Positions 54,325 through 63,864 of a stretch of DNA of 64,000 nucleotides are shown piece by piece. Numbering within the stretch: position 1 is the stretch's first letter; every line of letters begins with the position of its first letter. The notes beneath the pieces were generated by a model. It ran no database searches and was not told the DNA's origin. It saw only the letters and a program-made list of their open reading frames with translations. Source of the stretch: an uncultured Granulosicoccaceae bacterium (lineage in GTDB: Bacteria; Pseudomonadota; Gammaproteobacteria; Granulosicoccales; Granulosicoccaceae); contig CALGND010000071.1 in the NCBI GenBank assembly GCA_937958675.1, positions 29,458 through 93,457 of the forward strand, given 5' to 3'. The position numbers and the translations under genes were made by a program.

Positions 54325-55854
54325 GTGAGTAACACGAGTGGAGTGACGACTCAATACGATTTATTGGTCGTAGGTGGCGGCATCAATGGTGCTGGTATTG
54401 CGCGAGATGCTGCTGGTCGTGGTGTAAAAACTCTATTGTGCGAGCAGGCTGATTTAGCGCATTACACGTCATCTGCTAGTACCAAGCTAATACACGGTGG
54501 CCTGCGCTATCTGGAACACTACGATTTTATGTTGGTGCGTCATGCACTCCAGGAGCGCGAAATTCTATTACGCGCAGCACCGCACATCATCTGGCCATTG
54601 CGGTTTATATTGCCTCACCATAAAGCGCTACGGCCGCGTTGGTTAATCAGGCTCGGATTATTTTTGTATGATCATATCGGTGGTCGAAAACTACTGCCCG
54701 CGTCGCACTCATTAAATCTTTCCACGCACGCCACGGGCAAGCATTTAAAAGCAGAATATAAAAGTGGTTTTGAATATTCTGACTGCTGGGTACAGGATGC
54801 GCGTTTGGTGGTACTCAATGTCATGGATGCGGCTGAGCGAGGTTGCGAGGTGCGGGTGCGCACTCAAGTTGTCGATTTGATTCGACACGAAGGTTATTGG
54901 GATATCAATTTACTCGATCATGCAACAGGTGAAAAATCAACCGTTACTGCACGAGCGGTTGTTAATGCCAGCGGGCCTTGGGTTGAGAAAACACTCGACC
55001 TAGACGAAGAACATGATTCAAAGCACGGCGTGCGCTTGGTAAAGGGTAGCCACATTGTCGTGCCGAAATTGTTTGATCATCCTTATGCCTATATTTTTCA
55101 AAACGCGGATAATCGTATTGTTTTTGCCGTGCCGTATGAAAACGACTACACGCTGCTTGGCACAACTGACGTTGAAGTAAGTGATGAGCCTGGTGATGAA
55201 GCGATCGAACAAAAAGAGATCGAATACATCTGCAGTAACGTTAGTGAATACTTTGAGATGCCAGTAACAGCAGACCAAGTGATTTGGTCATACAGCGGCG
55301 TGCGGCCACTTTATGATGATGCCTCCGAGAACGCATCGAAGGTTACCAGGGACTACAAACTCGATTTGGACACCAGAAAAAATGCACCGGTATTATCAGT
55401 GTATGGTGGCAAAATAACGACCTATCGTAAATTGTCTGAACAAGCCATCGATATGCTTAAGGAGCATCTTGGGATCAGTGAACCTGATTGGACTGCATCA
55501 GCTGCATTGCCAGGGGGCGACATCCCTGATGCTAATTTCACACAATTTTTGTCACAAACTCTAGAAAGCTTGCCTTGGTTGGATGCTGAGCTTGCGTATG
55601 ACTACGCGCGTAACTACGGAACACGCATCAATCATCTGGTCAAGGATGCTCAATCAATGGCTGGTCTTGGCAAGCATTTTGGCGGATTGCTTTATCAGGC
55701 CGAACTGGATTATCTTGTCGAGCACGAGTGGGTGCGTACAACGGAAGATATCCTGTGGCGTCGCTCCAAAAAAGGCTTGCAGATTACCGCTGAACAAGCG
55801 GATGTGGTGGCTCAATACTTAACGACTCAGTACGGATTTAATCAAGAGGTTTAA
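54325..55854 (+). CDS. glpD: Aerobic glycerol-3-phosphate dehydrogenase
   Basis: 509 residues, starting at GTG. The FAD-binding motif LLVVGGGINGAGIARDAAGR is followed by the family signature SSASTKLIHGGLRYLEHYDF and VKGSHIVVPKLF. The C-terminal domain (DAELAYDYARNYGTRINHLV) is typical of GlpD. The membrane-bound enzyme oxidises glycerol 3-phosphate to dihydroxyacetone phosphate and reduces ubiquinone. It is divergent from glpK and lies three bases before a protease gene. Confidence 0.96.
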   Translation: MSNTSGVTTQYDLLVVGGGINGAGIARDAAGRGVKTLLCEQADLAHYTSSASTKLIHGGLRYLEHYDFMLVRHALQEREILLRAAPHIIWPLRFILPHHKALRPRWLIRLGLFLYDHIGGRKLLPASHSLNLSTHATGKHLKAEYKSGFEYSDCWVQDARLVVLNVMDAAERGCEVRVRTQVVDLIRHEGYWDINLLDHATGEKSTVTARAVVNASGPWVEKTLDLDEEHDSKHGVRLVKGSHIVVPKLFDHPYAYIFQNADNRIVFAVPYENDYTLLGTTDVEVSDEPGDEAIEQKEIEYICSNVSEYFEMPVTADQVIWSYSGVRPLYDDASENASKVTRDYKLDLDTRKNAPVLSVYGGKITTYRKLSEQAIDMLKEHLGISEPDWTASAALPGGDIPDANFTQFLSQTLESLPWLDAELAYDYARNYGTRINHLVKDAQSMAGLGKHFGGLLYQAELDYLVEHEWVRTTEDILWRRSKKGLQITAEQADVVAQYLTTQYGFNQEV

Positions 55855-55857
55855 ACA

Positions 55858-57201
55858 GTGAAGATGAACTTCAAGGCCACATTGCTTGGTGTTCTTTTAT
55901 TAGTTTGTGGCAACGTAAGCACCGTGGTGTTAGCAGGCGTACTGCCTGCATTTGTTAATGGGCAGGCAGTACCAAGCCTGGCCCCTATGCTCGACAAAGT
56001 CACCCCCGCGGTAGTGAATATCTCAACTCTAGGGCCTACCTCAGGGCGTAATGCGCTAAGGGATGATCCGTTCTTTCGGCGTTTTTTCGATCTCCCAGAA
56101 ACCGATGCTAGCCCGAATCTCCAAAGCAGTGGTTCGGGTGTGGTAGTCGATGCAAGCAAGGGATACATTGTCACCAATGATCATGTCATCGAAAATGCGT
56201 CGCAAATTTTAGTCACGCTTGCTGACGGTCGAGACGCGGTCGCAACTTTAGTCGGCAGTGACCCAGAAGCCGATGTCGCCGTGATAAAAATAGAGTTGCC
56301 TAATTTGGTGGCGCTTGAATGGGCTGATTCATCTGCTTTACGGGTGGGCGACTTTTGCGTTGCAATCGGTAATCCATTTGGTTTAGGGCAAACCGTCACA
56401 TCGGGTATTGTTAGCGCCCTAGGTCGCAGTGGTTTAGGCATCGAAGATTTTGAAGATTTTATCCAAACCGATGCGTCTATTAACCCGGGTAACAGTGGCG
56501 GCGCTTTGGTGAGTTTAGAGGGTGAGCTCATTGGAATTAACACGGCTATCGTTGGGCCAAGCGGTGGTAACGTCGGAATTGGCTTTGCCATCCCGGCTAA
56601 TATGGCAGTCAATATTATTGATCAACTTATTTTGCATGGTGCCGTAAAACGAGGCGCCTTGGGTATCGCCGCTCAAGAGTTAACGCCCAAGCTTGCTGAG
56701 GCGTTTGGCGTAAAGGCTCGCTATGGTGTCATTGTTAGCCGCATCCGCAAAGGGTCGCCAGCGGATAAGGCCGGTTTGCAGCTGGGTGACGTCATCACAG
56801 CCATCGATGGTCGGCCGGTGCGTAACCTCAGCGCGGTAAAAAATCGTATTGGCTTAGTGCGCCTTGGGCAGCGAATGCAGCTTTCGGTTTTGCGAAACAA
56901 CAATCTGATCGATATCAATGCTGTGGTTGAAGAATTGGTTTATATGAACCCATTGCTTGACGGTGTTGAGTTTGAATCGCTTATTAGCTCCAACGGAGGC
57001 AGTTATGTTGTCGTCAGTTCGGTTGCTGCAGGTTCTAAGTTTGACCGCTATGGCCTCGATGAAGGCGACGTAATTTTGTCTGTTAATCGTCGTAGAGTCG
57101 ATACTATCGAGGAGTTGGAGCAAATGGCTGAAATCAATCAGCAGGAAATTCTGCTACTGGTGCAGCGTGGCCAGAGCACTCAGTATGTTCGCATCCGCTA
57201 G
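55858..57201 (+). CDS. DegQ-like periplasmic serine protease
   Basis: 447 residues. The start is likely GTG at 55858, because GAGG (55846-55849) is eight bases upstream; the ATG at 55864 would be 14 away. A signal peptide (LLGVLLLVCGNVSTVVLAG) precedes the protease domain with His 109 (TNDHVI), Asp 139 (ADVAVIKI) and Ser 213 (GNSGGA). Two PDZ domains follow. The loop before the domain is short, as in DegQ. It is the second HtrA-type protease in the window. Its three-base distance to glpD implies co-transcription with a metabolic gene, which is unusual. Confidence 0.93.
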   Translation: MKMNFKATLLGVLLLVCGNVSTVVLAGVLPAFVNGQAVPSLAPMLDKVTPAVVNISTLGPTSGRNALRDDPFFRRFFDLPETDASPNLQSSGSGVVVDASKGYIVTNDHVIENASQILVTLADGRDAVATLVGSDPEADVAVIKIELPNLVALEWADSSALRVGDFCVAIGNPFGLGQTVTSGIVSALGRSGLGIEDFEDFIQTDASINPGNSGGALVSLEGELIGINTAIVGPSGGNVGIGFAIPANMAVNIIDQLILHGAVKRGALGIAAQELTPKLAEAFGVKARYGVIVSRIRKGSPADKAGLQLGDVITAIDGRPVRNLSAVKNRIGLVRLGQRMQLSVLRNNNLIDINAVVEELVYMNPLLDGVEFESLISSNGGSYVVVSSVAAGSKFDRYGLDEGDVILSVNRRRVDTIEELEQMAEINQQEILLLVQRGQSTQYVRIR

Positions 57202-57274
57202 TTCGCTTATTAGTTCGTCTAAGTTCGTTTATATGAGTCGCTTAAGCCGGTGCGAGCTATCTATTAATCAGTAC

Positions 57275-58645
57275 CTACTCGTTTAGCACTAGCTTGTGGC
57301 GAATAAACCACAATACAATAAGCGACGGTATCACCATCAACGTGGTGATAACAAAAAAGGTTCCCCAGTCACCTTCTAACCAATCGACTAGCTCACCCGA
57401 GGAGGATGCAAGTAGTGTTCGCCCCAGCGTTCCTATTGAGGCTAACAAGGCATACTGTGTTGCGGTGTAGGTTCTGTCCACCAGCGTTGAAATAAAGGTG
57501 ACAAATGCAACCGTTGCAAATGCTGCGGCAATATCATCCACTAACACGGCCAGTGCAAACAACCATTCAGATTTACCCGTCCACGCCAATAGTGCGAACA
57601 TCAAGTTTGTACAGGCCATAGCGATACCGGCAAGAAACAGCGCTTTTACCACCCCAGCTCGAATTGCAAACCAACCACCCAATAGTGTGAAAGCGACTGT
57701 TGTGATCCAACCAAGGCCTTTTGAATAAATGGCAATATCAGATTTTGAAAAGCCGATCTCTTTATAAAAGATGATCGACATCTTGCCCATAAATGCTTCG
57801 CCAATCTTAAAAAGGAAGATAAAGCTTAAGATAGCAATGCCGATAGACTTTCCGTTTTTGCGAAAAAAACTGGCTAGGGGGCCAATAACAGTTGCACCAA
57901 ACCAGCTCAGCAAGCCACCCACGCCAATTTTGCCTTCTATGTTTTGTTGATCATCAAGCTGTGCTTGCACGCGCGCTTTAGACGACGCCTCGGGCACATA
58001 CATTAAAAGGAAATTACATAGCAGAATGATGAACGTCACAACGATAAACGTCAGCTGCCAGTAGTCAGCTCTGCCGGCAGTTTCAAAAAAATCTGCCGCA
58101 AATAAGGTAATCATCCCGCCAAGTTTATACCCCGTCCACCAGCCACAAACCGCAACGGCTGCGCCGGCAGCCATTGCAGCATGTTCGTTTTCGTTTATTT
58201 GCTCGATTCGCAATGCATCAATGGTGATGTCTTGTGTGGCAGACGAAATCGCAATCACTAACCCAAAGAAAATAACCAGAGCCAGGTTGTCCACGGGGCT
58301 GATGAAGCTCCACAAAATGACACAGAATAAAATGATTATCTGCATAGTGAGTATCCATGATCTTCGATGCCCAAGTGAATCGGATAGTTTTGGGATCCGA
58401 ATTCGATCCACTAGGGGCGCCCACCAAAAATTGATGGCATAGACCCCAAAGATCAAGCCGGCCCAACCAACCGTGCTTCGGCTAAGGCCATCCTCTTTAA
58501 GCCATAGTGAGAGTGCACTGCCGATCAGCACCCAAGGGAATCCGCTGATGATGCCAAGTAACAAGATGCGCCACATGCGTCGATCGAGATAGACAGAGAA
58601 AGACGTAGGGTTAGCGGATGAGGGGGGCGATTCTGATGTAGACAT
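57275..58645 (-). CDS. AmpG-like MFS permease
   Basis: 456 residues with about 12 membrane segments. The segments GIISGFPWVLIGSALSLWLK, VYAINFWWAPLVDR, LGHRRSWILTMQ and AISSATQDITIDALR follow AmpG-family proteins, which import anhydromuropeptides for murein recycling. AGAGGT upstream supports the ATG. Neighbours do not include other recycling genes, so a different substrate remains possible. Confidence 0.8.
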   Translation of the reverse strand: MSTSESPPSSANPTSFSVYLDRRMWRILLLGIISGFPWVLIGSALSLWLKEDGLSRSTVGWAGLIFGVYAINFWWAPLVDRIRIPKLSDSLGHRRSWILTMQIIILFCVILWSFISPVDNLALVIFFGLVIAISSATQDITIDALRIEQINENEHAAMAAGAAVAVCGWWTGYKLGGMITLFAADFFETAGRADYWQLTFIVVTFIILLCNFLLMYVPEASSKARVQAQLDDQQNIEGKIGVGGLLSWFGATVIGPLASFFRKNGKSIGIAILSFIFLFKIGEAFMGKMSIIFYKEIGFSKSDIAIYSKGLGWITTVAFTLLGGWFAIRAGVVKALFLAGIAMACTNLMFALLAWTGKSEWLFALAVLVDDIAAAFATVAFVTFISTLVDRTYTATQYALLASIGTLGRTLLASSSGELVDWLEGDWGTFFVITTLMVIPSLIVLWFIRHKLVLNE

Positions 58646-58901
58646 GGGTAGTGACCTCTGGCTGATGAATAGCCTGCCGGGAAGCTGCAGCAGCAGTTTA
58701 CACGCTTTTTACGCCTCGATAAGCGCTGTATTCTTGATTGAGCTATTTCCAATCATCTTGCTTTTTCGGTGTTACCGTGCCCATGAAAAGGGATTCGTTT
58801 ATCATTAGCTGATAGCATTGCGTTGTTGCAGCGCAAATAGGTCGACTGTCGCTGCCCATCGTCTAACCCAGGTGTTAAGCCAAAAAACAAAAGGATACAA
58901 A

Positions 58902-59273
58902 ATGAAAACAGCGTCAGATTACCTAAATGAAGCCAATGCCGCCGTGCCAAAGATTGATTCAAAAGACGGTATCGCTAAACACGGCGGTAAAACAGTATTT
59001 ATCGATGTACGCGATTCTGGCGATATTGCCGACAGTGGCACTATCGCAGGTGCATTGCGTATCCCGCGTGGTTTTATCGAGTTTGCCGCCGACGAGGCAA
59101 CTCCTTACTTCAACGATGCCTTGAGTAAAGATGCCGATATCGTTTTGATTTGTGCCTTAGGTGGTCAGGCTGCCTTAGCAGGGAAAACCCTAGTTGATAT
59201 GGGCTACAAAAACGTGAGTAATGTAGGCGGCTTCGCCGATTGGAAAGACGCCGGCGGACCAACCGAAAAGTAA
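58902..59273 (+). CDS. Rhodanese-like protein
   Basis: 123 residues from MKTASDYLNEANAAVPK, with AAGGAT eight bases upstream; the frame is open further upstream without a good start. A single rhodanese domain has VFIDVRDSGDIADSGTIAGA and the active-site loop ICALGGQAALAG, with Cys 84. The loop is CALGGQA rather than the common CxxGxRS, so sulfurtransferase activity is likely but not sure. It is followed 61 bases later by an aldo/keto reductase gene. Confidence 0.85.
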   Translation: MKTASDYLNEANAAVPKIDSKDGIAKHGGKTVFIDVRDSGDIADSGTIAGALRIPRGFIEFAADEATPYFNDALSKDADIVLICALGGQAALAGKTLVDMGYKNVSNVGGFADWKDAGGPTEK

Positions 59274-59334
59274 TCGTCGTGCTGTTACTCGTCCAACTTT
59301 TCCGCTCAGCAACACCACCTGAGGACCAACCTTA

Positions 59335-60324
59335 ATGAAACAAGCTGAATTGGGTCGCTCCGGTATTCAAGCCTCGGTCGTGGCATTTGGTGCATGGGCG
59401 ATCGGTGGTTGGAAATGGGGTGGCACTGATGCAAAACAATCTGTTGATGCATTGCAAAGTGCAATGGATGCCGGTATCAATTTGATCGATACCGCCGCTG
59501 TTTATGGTTTTGGATTATCAGAGCAGCTAGTGGGGGAGGCAATCAAGCACACGCCGCGTGATGAAATTGTTCTCATTAGTAAATGTGGTTTACGTTGGGA
59601 TATCGAATCACCAACACTGCATGCCGAGTCAGACGGTAAGCGCATATTTCGCTCGCTTGCTGCGGAATCTATTGAGTGGGAGCTGGAGCAAAGCCTACAA
59701 CGCTTGGGCGTTGATCATATCGATGCCTATCTTACGCACTGGCCCGACCCATTAGTGCCGGTAGAGGATTTAGTGGCAACGATGGAGTCATTAGTGACTG
59801 CCGGCAAGATTCGTACTTGGGGTATGTGCAACAGTAACCCTGCTGATATCGCCATTGCGCTTAAAAGTGATTCGTTTAGTACCAACCAAGAAAAATACAG
59901 CATGCTTGATCGGCAGCAGGATGCGTTAAATCTACCTAGCTGTGTGAAACACAATTTAGCGTTTTTAGCTTACTCGCCAATGGCAAAGGGCTTGCTGACC
60001 GGGCGCATTGACAAACAGCGCGAGTATTCGGCAGGTGATCAACGTATTGAGGATCCGCGCTTCACATTAGAGGCCTTAGATACATTACAAGAGCTGTTAC
60101 AACCCGTGCAAAAGATAGCGGCTGCGCGCCAAATGCAAACGCATCATTTGGTATTGGCCTGGACGCTACAGCAAGCAGGTGTTAGCCATGTGTTGGCAGG
60201 TGCTCGTACCGCTGTGCAAGCTAAGAGTAATTCAGCAGCGGGTTCAGTTGAGTTACGTGACCACGAGCTAGCGGCCATCGGAGATGCTTTAAATGCTTGG
60301 CCAGGGTATGCGTTTGAGTCTTAG
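59335..60324 (+). CDS. Aldo/keto reductase
   Basis: 329 residues. Family motifs: LGRSGIQASVVAFGAWAIGG at the start, GINLIDTAAVYGFGLSEQLV with the Asp and Tyr of the catalytic tetrad, VLISKCGLRWD with the Lys, and LTHWPDP with the His. A YghZ/Tas-type subgroup of NADPH-dependent reductases is likely from the length. The physiological carbonyl substrate cannot be read. Confidence 0.9.
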   Translation: MKQAELGRSGIQASVVAFGAWAIGGWKWGGTDAKQSVDALQSAMDAGINLIDTAAVYGFGLSEQLVGEAIKHTPRDEIVLISKCGLRWDIESPTLHAESDGKRIFRSLAAESIEWELEQSLQRLGVDHIDAYLTHWPDPLVPVEDLVATMESLVTAGKIRTWGMCNSNPADIAIALKSDSFSTNQEKYSMLDRQQDALNLPSCVKHNLAFLAYSPMAKGLLTGRIDKQREYSAGDQRIEDPRFTLEALDTLQELLQPVQKIAAARQMQTHHLVLAWTLQQAGVSHVLAGARTAVQAKSNSAAGSVELRDHELAAIGDALNAWPGYAFES

Positions 60325-60404
60325 ACAGGCGACTAGCGTCACGCTTGTGGCGTAAATGCGCGGTAGCCGTAGGGCTAAAAGCGTTCGCTAAGCACTGGGG
60401 AAAA

Positions 60405-60442
60405 GCCAAAAAAAAACCGCCCCGGTAAGGGCGGTTTTTTTG
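60405..60442. terminator. Bidirectional intrinsic terminator
   Basis: CCGCCC (60417-60422), a 6-base loop and GGGCGG (60429-60434), with a long A run on the left and a T run (60435-60441) on the right. It can stop both the aldo/keto reductase transcript and the convergent aquaporin transcript. Confidence 0.93.
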
Positions 60443-60504
60443 TTACAACGTTAAAGCATGGTTGCTGATCGAGCGAACCCTAGCTTTTGTTTATTAACAA
60501 CCTA

Positions 60505-61263
60505 TTAATCAACAACGTGATCATTGCTGATTAGGCCTCGGTAAATCAACGCACCGATAATGCCACCAACAATAGGCGCAGCCCAGAATAACCAAAGCTG
60601 TTCTACAGGTGCGCTAACTGATCCAACTCCACCATCACCAAATACAAAAGCGATTACTGCAGAGCCAGTTGAGCGGGCGGGGTTTACGCTGGTGTTAGTA
60701 ACAGGAATACTGATCAGGTGAATCAACACTAAGCCCAGACCAATAGCAAGACCACCCATCGCAGGCGCTGCTTTCTTCGCAGTTGCACCCATGATGATGA
60801 TTAGAAATACAGCGGTCATAACAACTTCACAAATAAGTGCTGCCATCATTGAGTACTTGGTGGGCGAGTAATCGCCAAAGCCGTTTGTGGCAAATGTGCC
60901 AGCTCCATCAGCAATGGAGAAATCAGCGTTGCCCGAAGCGATAAGGTATACAACAAACGCACCTAAAACACCGCCAATAACTTGAGCAATGATATAACCG
61001 GGTACATGAGCTGCTGGAAAGCGCCCACCGAAAGAAAGCCCTAGTGTTACAGCCGGATTAAAATGACCTCCAGAAACGTGGCCAACAGCGTAAGCGCCTG
61101 TAACAACTGTTAAACCAAACGCCAAACTAACGCCAACGAAACCTATTCCCAGGCTAGTGCCATTGTCACTTGCGCCCCAATTTGCTGCGAGTACAGCTGC
61201 ACCGCAACCACCTAAAACCAACCAGAATGTGCCAAATATTTCGGCAAAGAGTGCTCTCGTCAT
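60505..61263 (-). CDS. aqpZ: Aquaporin Z
   Basis: 252 residues with six membrane segments and two NPA boxes ([11 protein letters not shown] near 66-75 and SVNPARSTG near 205). His and Arg of the selectivity filter ([18 protein letters not shown]) fit a water channel, AqpZ type, not the larger-pore GlpF. A Gly-rich insertion ([15 protein letters not shown]) precedes the last helix. AGGTAGGG precedes the ATG. Confidence 0.92.
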   Translation of the reverse strand: MTRALFAEIFGTFWLVLGGCGAAVLAANWGASDNGTSLGIGFVGVSLAFGLTVVTGAYAVGHVSGGHFNPAVTLGLSFGGRFPAAHVPGYIIAQVIGGVLGAFVVYLIASGNADFSIADGAGTFATNGFGDYSPTKYSMMAALICEVVMTAVFLIIIMGATAKKAAPAMGGLAIGLGLVLIHLISIPVTNTSVNPARSTGSAVIAFVFGDGGVGSVSAPVEQLWLFWAAPIVGGIIGALIYRGLISNDHVVD

Positions 61264-61857
61264 AATTAACCCTACCTATGTTAAAAACTGAATGTAAAAA
61301 ACGAATGTCTAAAGCTGTGGAAAAATCTATGAATCGAAAAACTACGTGTTATTCGATTAGTGATTCTGCTTCGCAGAGAACTAAACGTTTAGCCCTGTGA
61401 TTGGCGGCTTTATCGTTTGATTGTCTTGCTCGGCTGTAACACAGGCTGAAGTATTACAGCTGATTAATATTCCGTGTGTATCCTTTTGTTAATTGGTTGG
61501 TAAAACGCATTAAATGCGAGTTCTACGCCTTTTGGTGGCATGGTTAGTAACAATTATTTTAGGTTTGTCTCAGGATTTTGTCGTAAGTGTGCGAATAGCT
61601 GTGTCATACATCGTGGGCTTCAGATAGCTGAAGTGATACTAAGGTGCTTAGCTTCAATCGTTAGAGGAGTGTTATTTATTTGACGATGCGGGTTACGGTT
61701 TGTAACAATTATTAAAAACACAGTATTACAGTAACGATGATTAGCCGCGAGAACCGCGTGTTACTAAAGTGCTTGTCAGAAGCCACAAATCAAGATGGCC
61801 GCAAATTAAACTGCTTATCAAATATAGGTGACTATCCGTAAGCGTGCCAGTGCAGTC
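61264..61857. other. 594-base intergenic region with palindromes and repeats
   Basis: No ORF with a convincing ribosome-binding site was found. It contains a perfect 12-bp palindrome CTAAACGTTTAG (61381-61392), an inverted repeat CGCAT-TAA-ATGCG (61507-61519), a longer imperfect hairpin (TGAAG...CTAAG-GTG-CTTAG-CTTCA, 61629-61656), and two direct repeats: AGTATTACAG (61450-61459, 61722-61731) and TAACAATTATT (61548-61558, 61703-61713). The right side is downstream of tctA; the left side must hold the aqpZ promoter. Confidence 0.6.
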
Positions 61858-63363
61858 TTAATCACTAACGCGTTGTGGTTTTTGCAGTACACCTCGTAAA
61901 AACATGGGAGCCACAAACCCAAGCACGGCTGCAATCCAAAAGCCGATGGCTATCGGCGATGAAAACAAATACTGCCAATCCCCGTCAGAAATAATCATTG
62001 CACGGCGTAGCGCGTTTTCCATATGGCCACCCAACAAAATACCCAGTATCACTGGAACAGTTGGTACATCCATTTTGCGTAAGAAGTAACCCAACACACC
62101 AAACATCACCATCAGCAGCAAATCAAAGTAACTGCCCGAAAGCGAATAAATTCCGACAAAGGAAACCATCGTTACACCTGGCAAAAGAATCCAAGCGGGT
62201 ACTTGCAGCACGCGTACAAAGACTTTCACCATGGGTACGTTCATGAGTAGCAAAACGATGTTCGCAATTAACAATGAGGCAATTAAACCCCAGACGACTT
62301 CAGGGCGATCATTAAATAGAGTTGGCCCAGGAGTGATGTTGAGCGTCATCAGTAGTGCTAACAATACAGCCGTGGTACCTGAACCGGGCACGCCTAGTGT
62401 TAACATCGGCACCAATGCACCGCCTGCTGCTGCGTTATTGCCAGCCTCCGGTGCCGCAACACCTTTGGCAACGCCAGTACCAAAACCACCGTCTTTACCC
62501 GCAATGGCTTTTTCAGAGGTGTAGGCGAGAAAGCTACCAAGGGATGCACCGGCGCCAGGCAAGATACCCGCGATAAAACCAACGCCGCTGGCTCGCAGCA
62601 TGGTCCACTTAGTTGAGAATATCGCTTTCCATGGCACTCGAACTTTATCGAGTTTGACACCGATGGATGAACCCTTGCCGTGGCCTTCAATAAAGAAGAA
62701 CACTTCCGCTATCGCAAACAAGCCGACAATAGCCACCAAAAAATCAACGCCATCCATTAAGTGCAAATTATCAAAGGTTAGCCGCGGCATACCAGAGTTG
62801 TTATCCACGCCGATCATCGCAATGCCGATACCAATACAAGAGGCGAGTGCCGCTTTAGCTTGATTATTGGATGCCACACCTCCCAGTGTGCAAAACGCTA
62901 ATAAGTACAAGGCGAAGTATTCCGCCGGGCCGAATAAATAGGCAATCCTTGCCAGTAAAGGGGCCAGTAATAACAAGCCAATCGTGGCGAGGAAGGCACC
63001 GACAAACGATGCGACGCCAGACAAAACCAGAGCGTCACCGGCTTTGCCTTGCTTGGCCATTGGATAACCGTCTAATGTAGTCATTAGTGCGGGTTCATCG
63101 CCTGGAATATTTAGGAGTATCGAACTAATACGGCCGCCATACATAGCGCCGTAGTAAACGCTAGTCATTAATACTAATGCCGAGGTCGCGTCTAAGCCCA
63201 ATGTAAACGTGATGGGTATCAGTATCGCCACACCGTTGGATGGGCCAAGGCCGGGCAGTGCGCCAATAATGGTGCCGAGAAAGCAACCGATAACAGCCAG
63301 CATTAATGTGTAGGGTGATAGGGCAATGGAGAAGCCCATCATTAGATTGTTTAGAATTTCCAT
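61858..63363 (-). CDS. tctA: Tripartite tricarboxylate transporter, large permease TctA
   Basis: 501 residues with about 11-12 membrane segments. The N-terminal LGTIIGALPGLGPSNGVAIL is the family motif, and a second related block (GFIAGILPGAGASLGSFLAY) occurs near the middle, reflecting the internal repeat of TctA. It forms the transport channel for di- or tricarboxylates collected by TctC. The order on the minus strand is tctC, tctB, tctA, with 63 bases between the last two. Confidence 0.94.
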   Translation of the reverse strand: MEILNNLMMGFSIALSPYTLMLAVIGCFLGTIIGALPGLGPSNGVAILIPITFTLGLDATSALVLMTSVYYGAMYGGRISSILLNIPGDEPALMTTLDGYPMAKQGKAGDALVLSGVASFVGAFLATIGLLLLAPLLARIAYLFGPAEYFALYLLAFCTLGGVASNNQAKAALASCIGIGIAMIGVDNNSGMPRLTFDNLHLMDGVDFLVAIVGLFAIAEVFFFIEGHGKGSSIGVKLDKVRVPWKAIFSTKWTMLRASGVGFIAGILPGAGASLGSFLAYTSEKAIAGKDGGFGTGVAKGVAAPEAGNNAAAGGALVPMLTLGVPGSGTTAVLLALLMTLNITPGPTLFNDRPEVVWGLIASLLIANIVLLLMNVPMVKVFVRVLQVPAWILLPGVTMVSFVGIYSLSGSYFDLLLMVMFGVLGYFLRKMDVPTVPVILGILLGGHMENALRRAMIISDGDWQYLFSSPIAIGFWIAAVLGFVAPMFLRGVLQKPQRVSD

Positions 63364-63426
63364 AACGGCGTAAACGGTGGTGGCTGGCGAGAGTTAGTTA
63401 ATTCGGTAGTGCTTGCATTGCTGCAA

Positions 63427-63864
63427 TTAGCTAAAGGCAGCGGGGAAAGGCACTAACCCCAAGCCAAGCGCATATTTAAATAAAACAAACAGCCCAATCG
63501 ATAAGCCAAGGCCACTTAATATCGCTGCTAGTGGTTTAGGCGAAATTTGATAGCTCAATATGGCGGCGGTCACGGCGGTGGGTAATAGAAAACCAAATGG
63601 CTTCAGTGCGAAGGCATAAGCCACCAGCACGGCAACAGCAAACAGCAATGATAAAAAGGTTTTACCGGCTGGCCAGTCAGGCGTGGGATCGGGTTTAACA
63701 ATCAGTACCAGTGAGGCAAGGGCTGCGACTACACCAATCAGGATAGGAAACGCCTTAGGGCCGACTGGGTCTTGTAAGAAGCTGGTTTGGATCTGAGTGG
63801 CACTCGCGATATACGCGAGTGCCACCATTAATGAAACCAGCCCGAGGGCACGGTCTCCAAGCAT
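63427..63864 (-). CDS. tctB: Tripartite tricarboxylate transporter, small permease TctB
   Basis: 145 residues with four membrane segments, the size and layout of TctB. FLQDPVGPKAFPILIGVVAA near the N-terminus is a typical TctB stretch. Its ATG overlaps the tctC stop by one base (TAATG), so the subunits are coupled. Confidence 0.9.
   Translation of the reverse strand: MLGDRALGLVSLMVALAYIASATQIQTSFLQDPVGPKAFPILIGVVAALASLVLIVKPDPTPDWPAGKTFLSLLFAVAVLVAYAFALKPFGFLLPTAVTAAILSYQISPKPLAAILSGLGLSIGLFVLFKYALGLGLVPFPAAFS

Noticed and set aside
61666..61716. Short ORF after GAGGAG in the aquaporin/tctA gap
   Set aside because: The only frame at proper spacing begins with TTG and is 11 codons long, with no further support.
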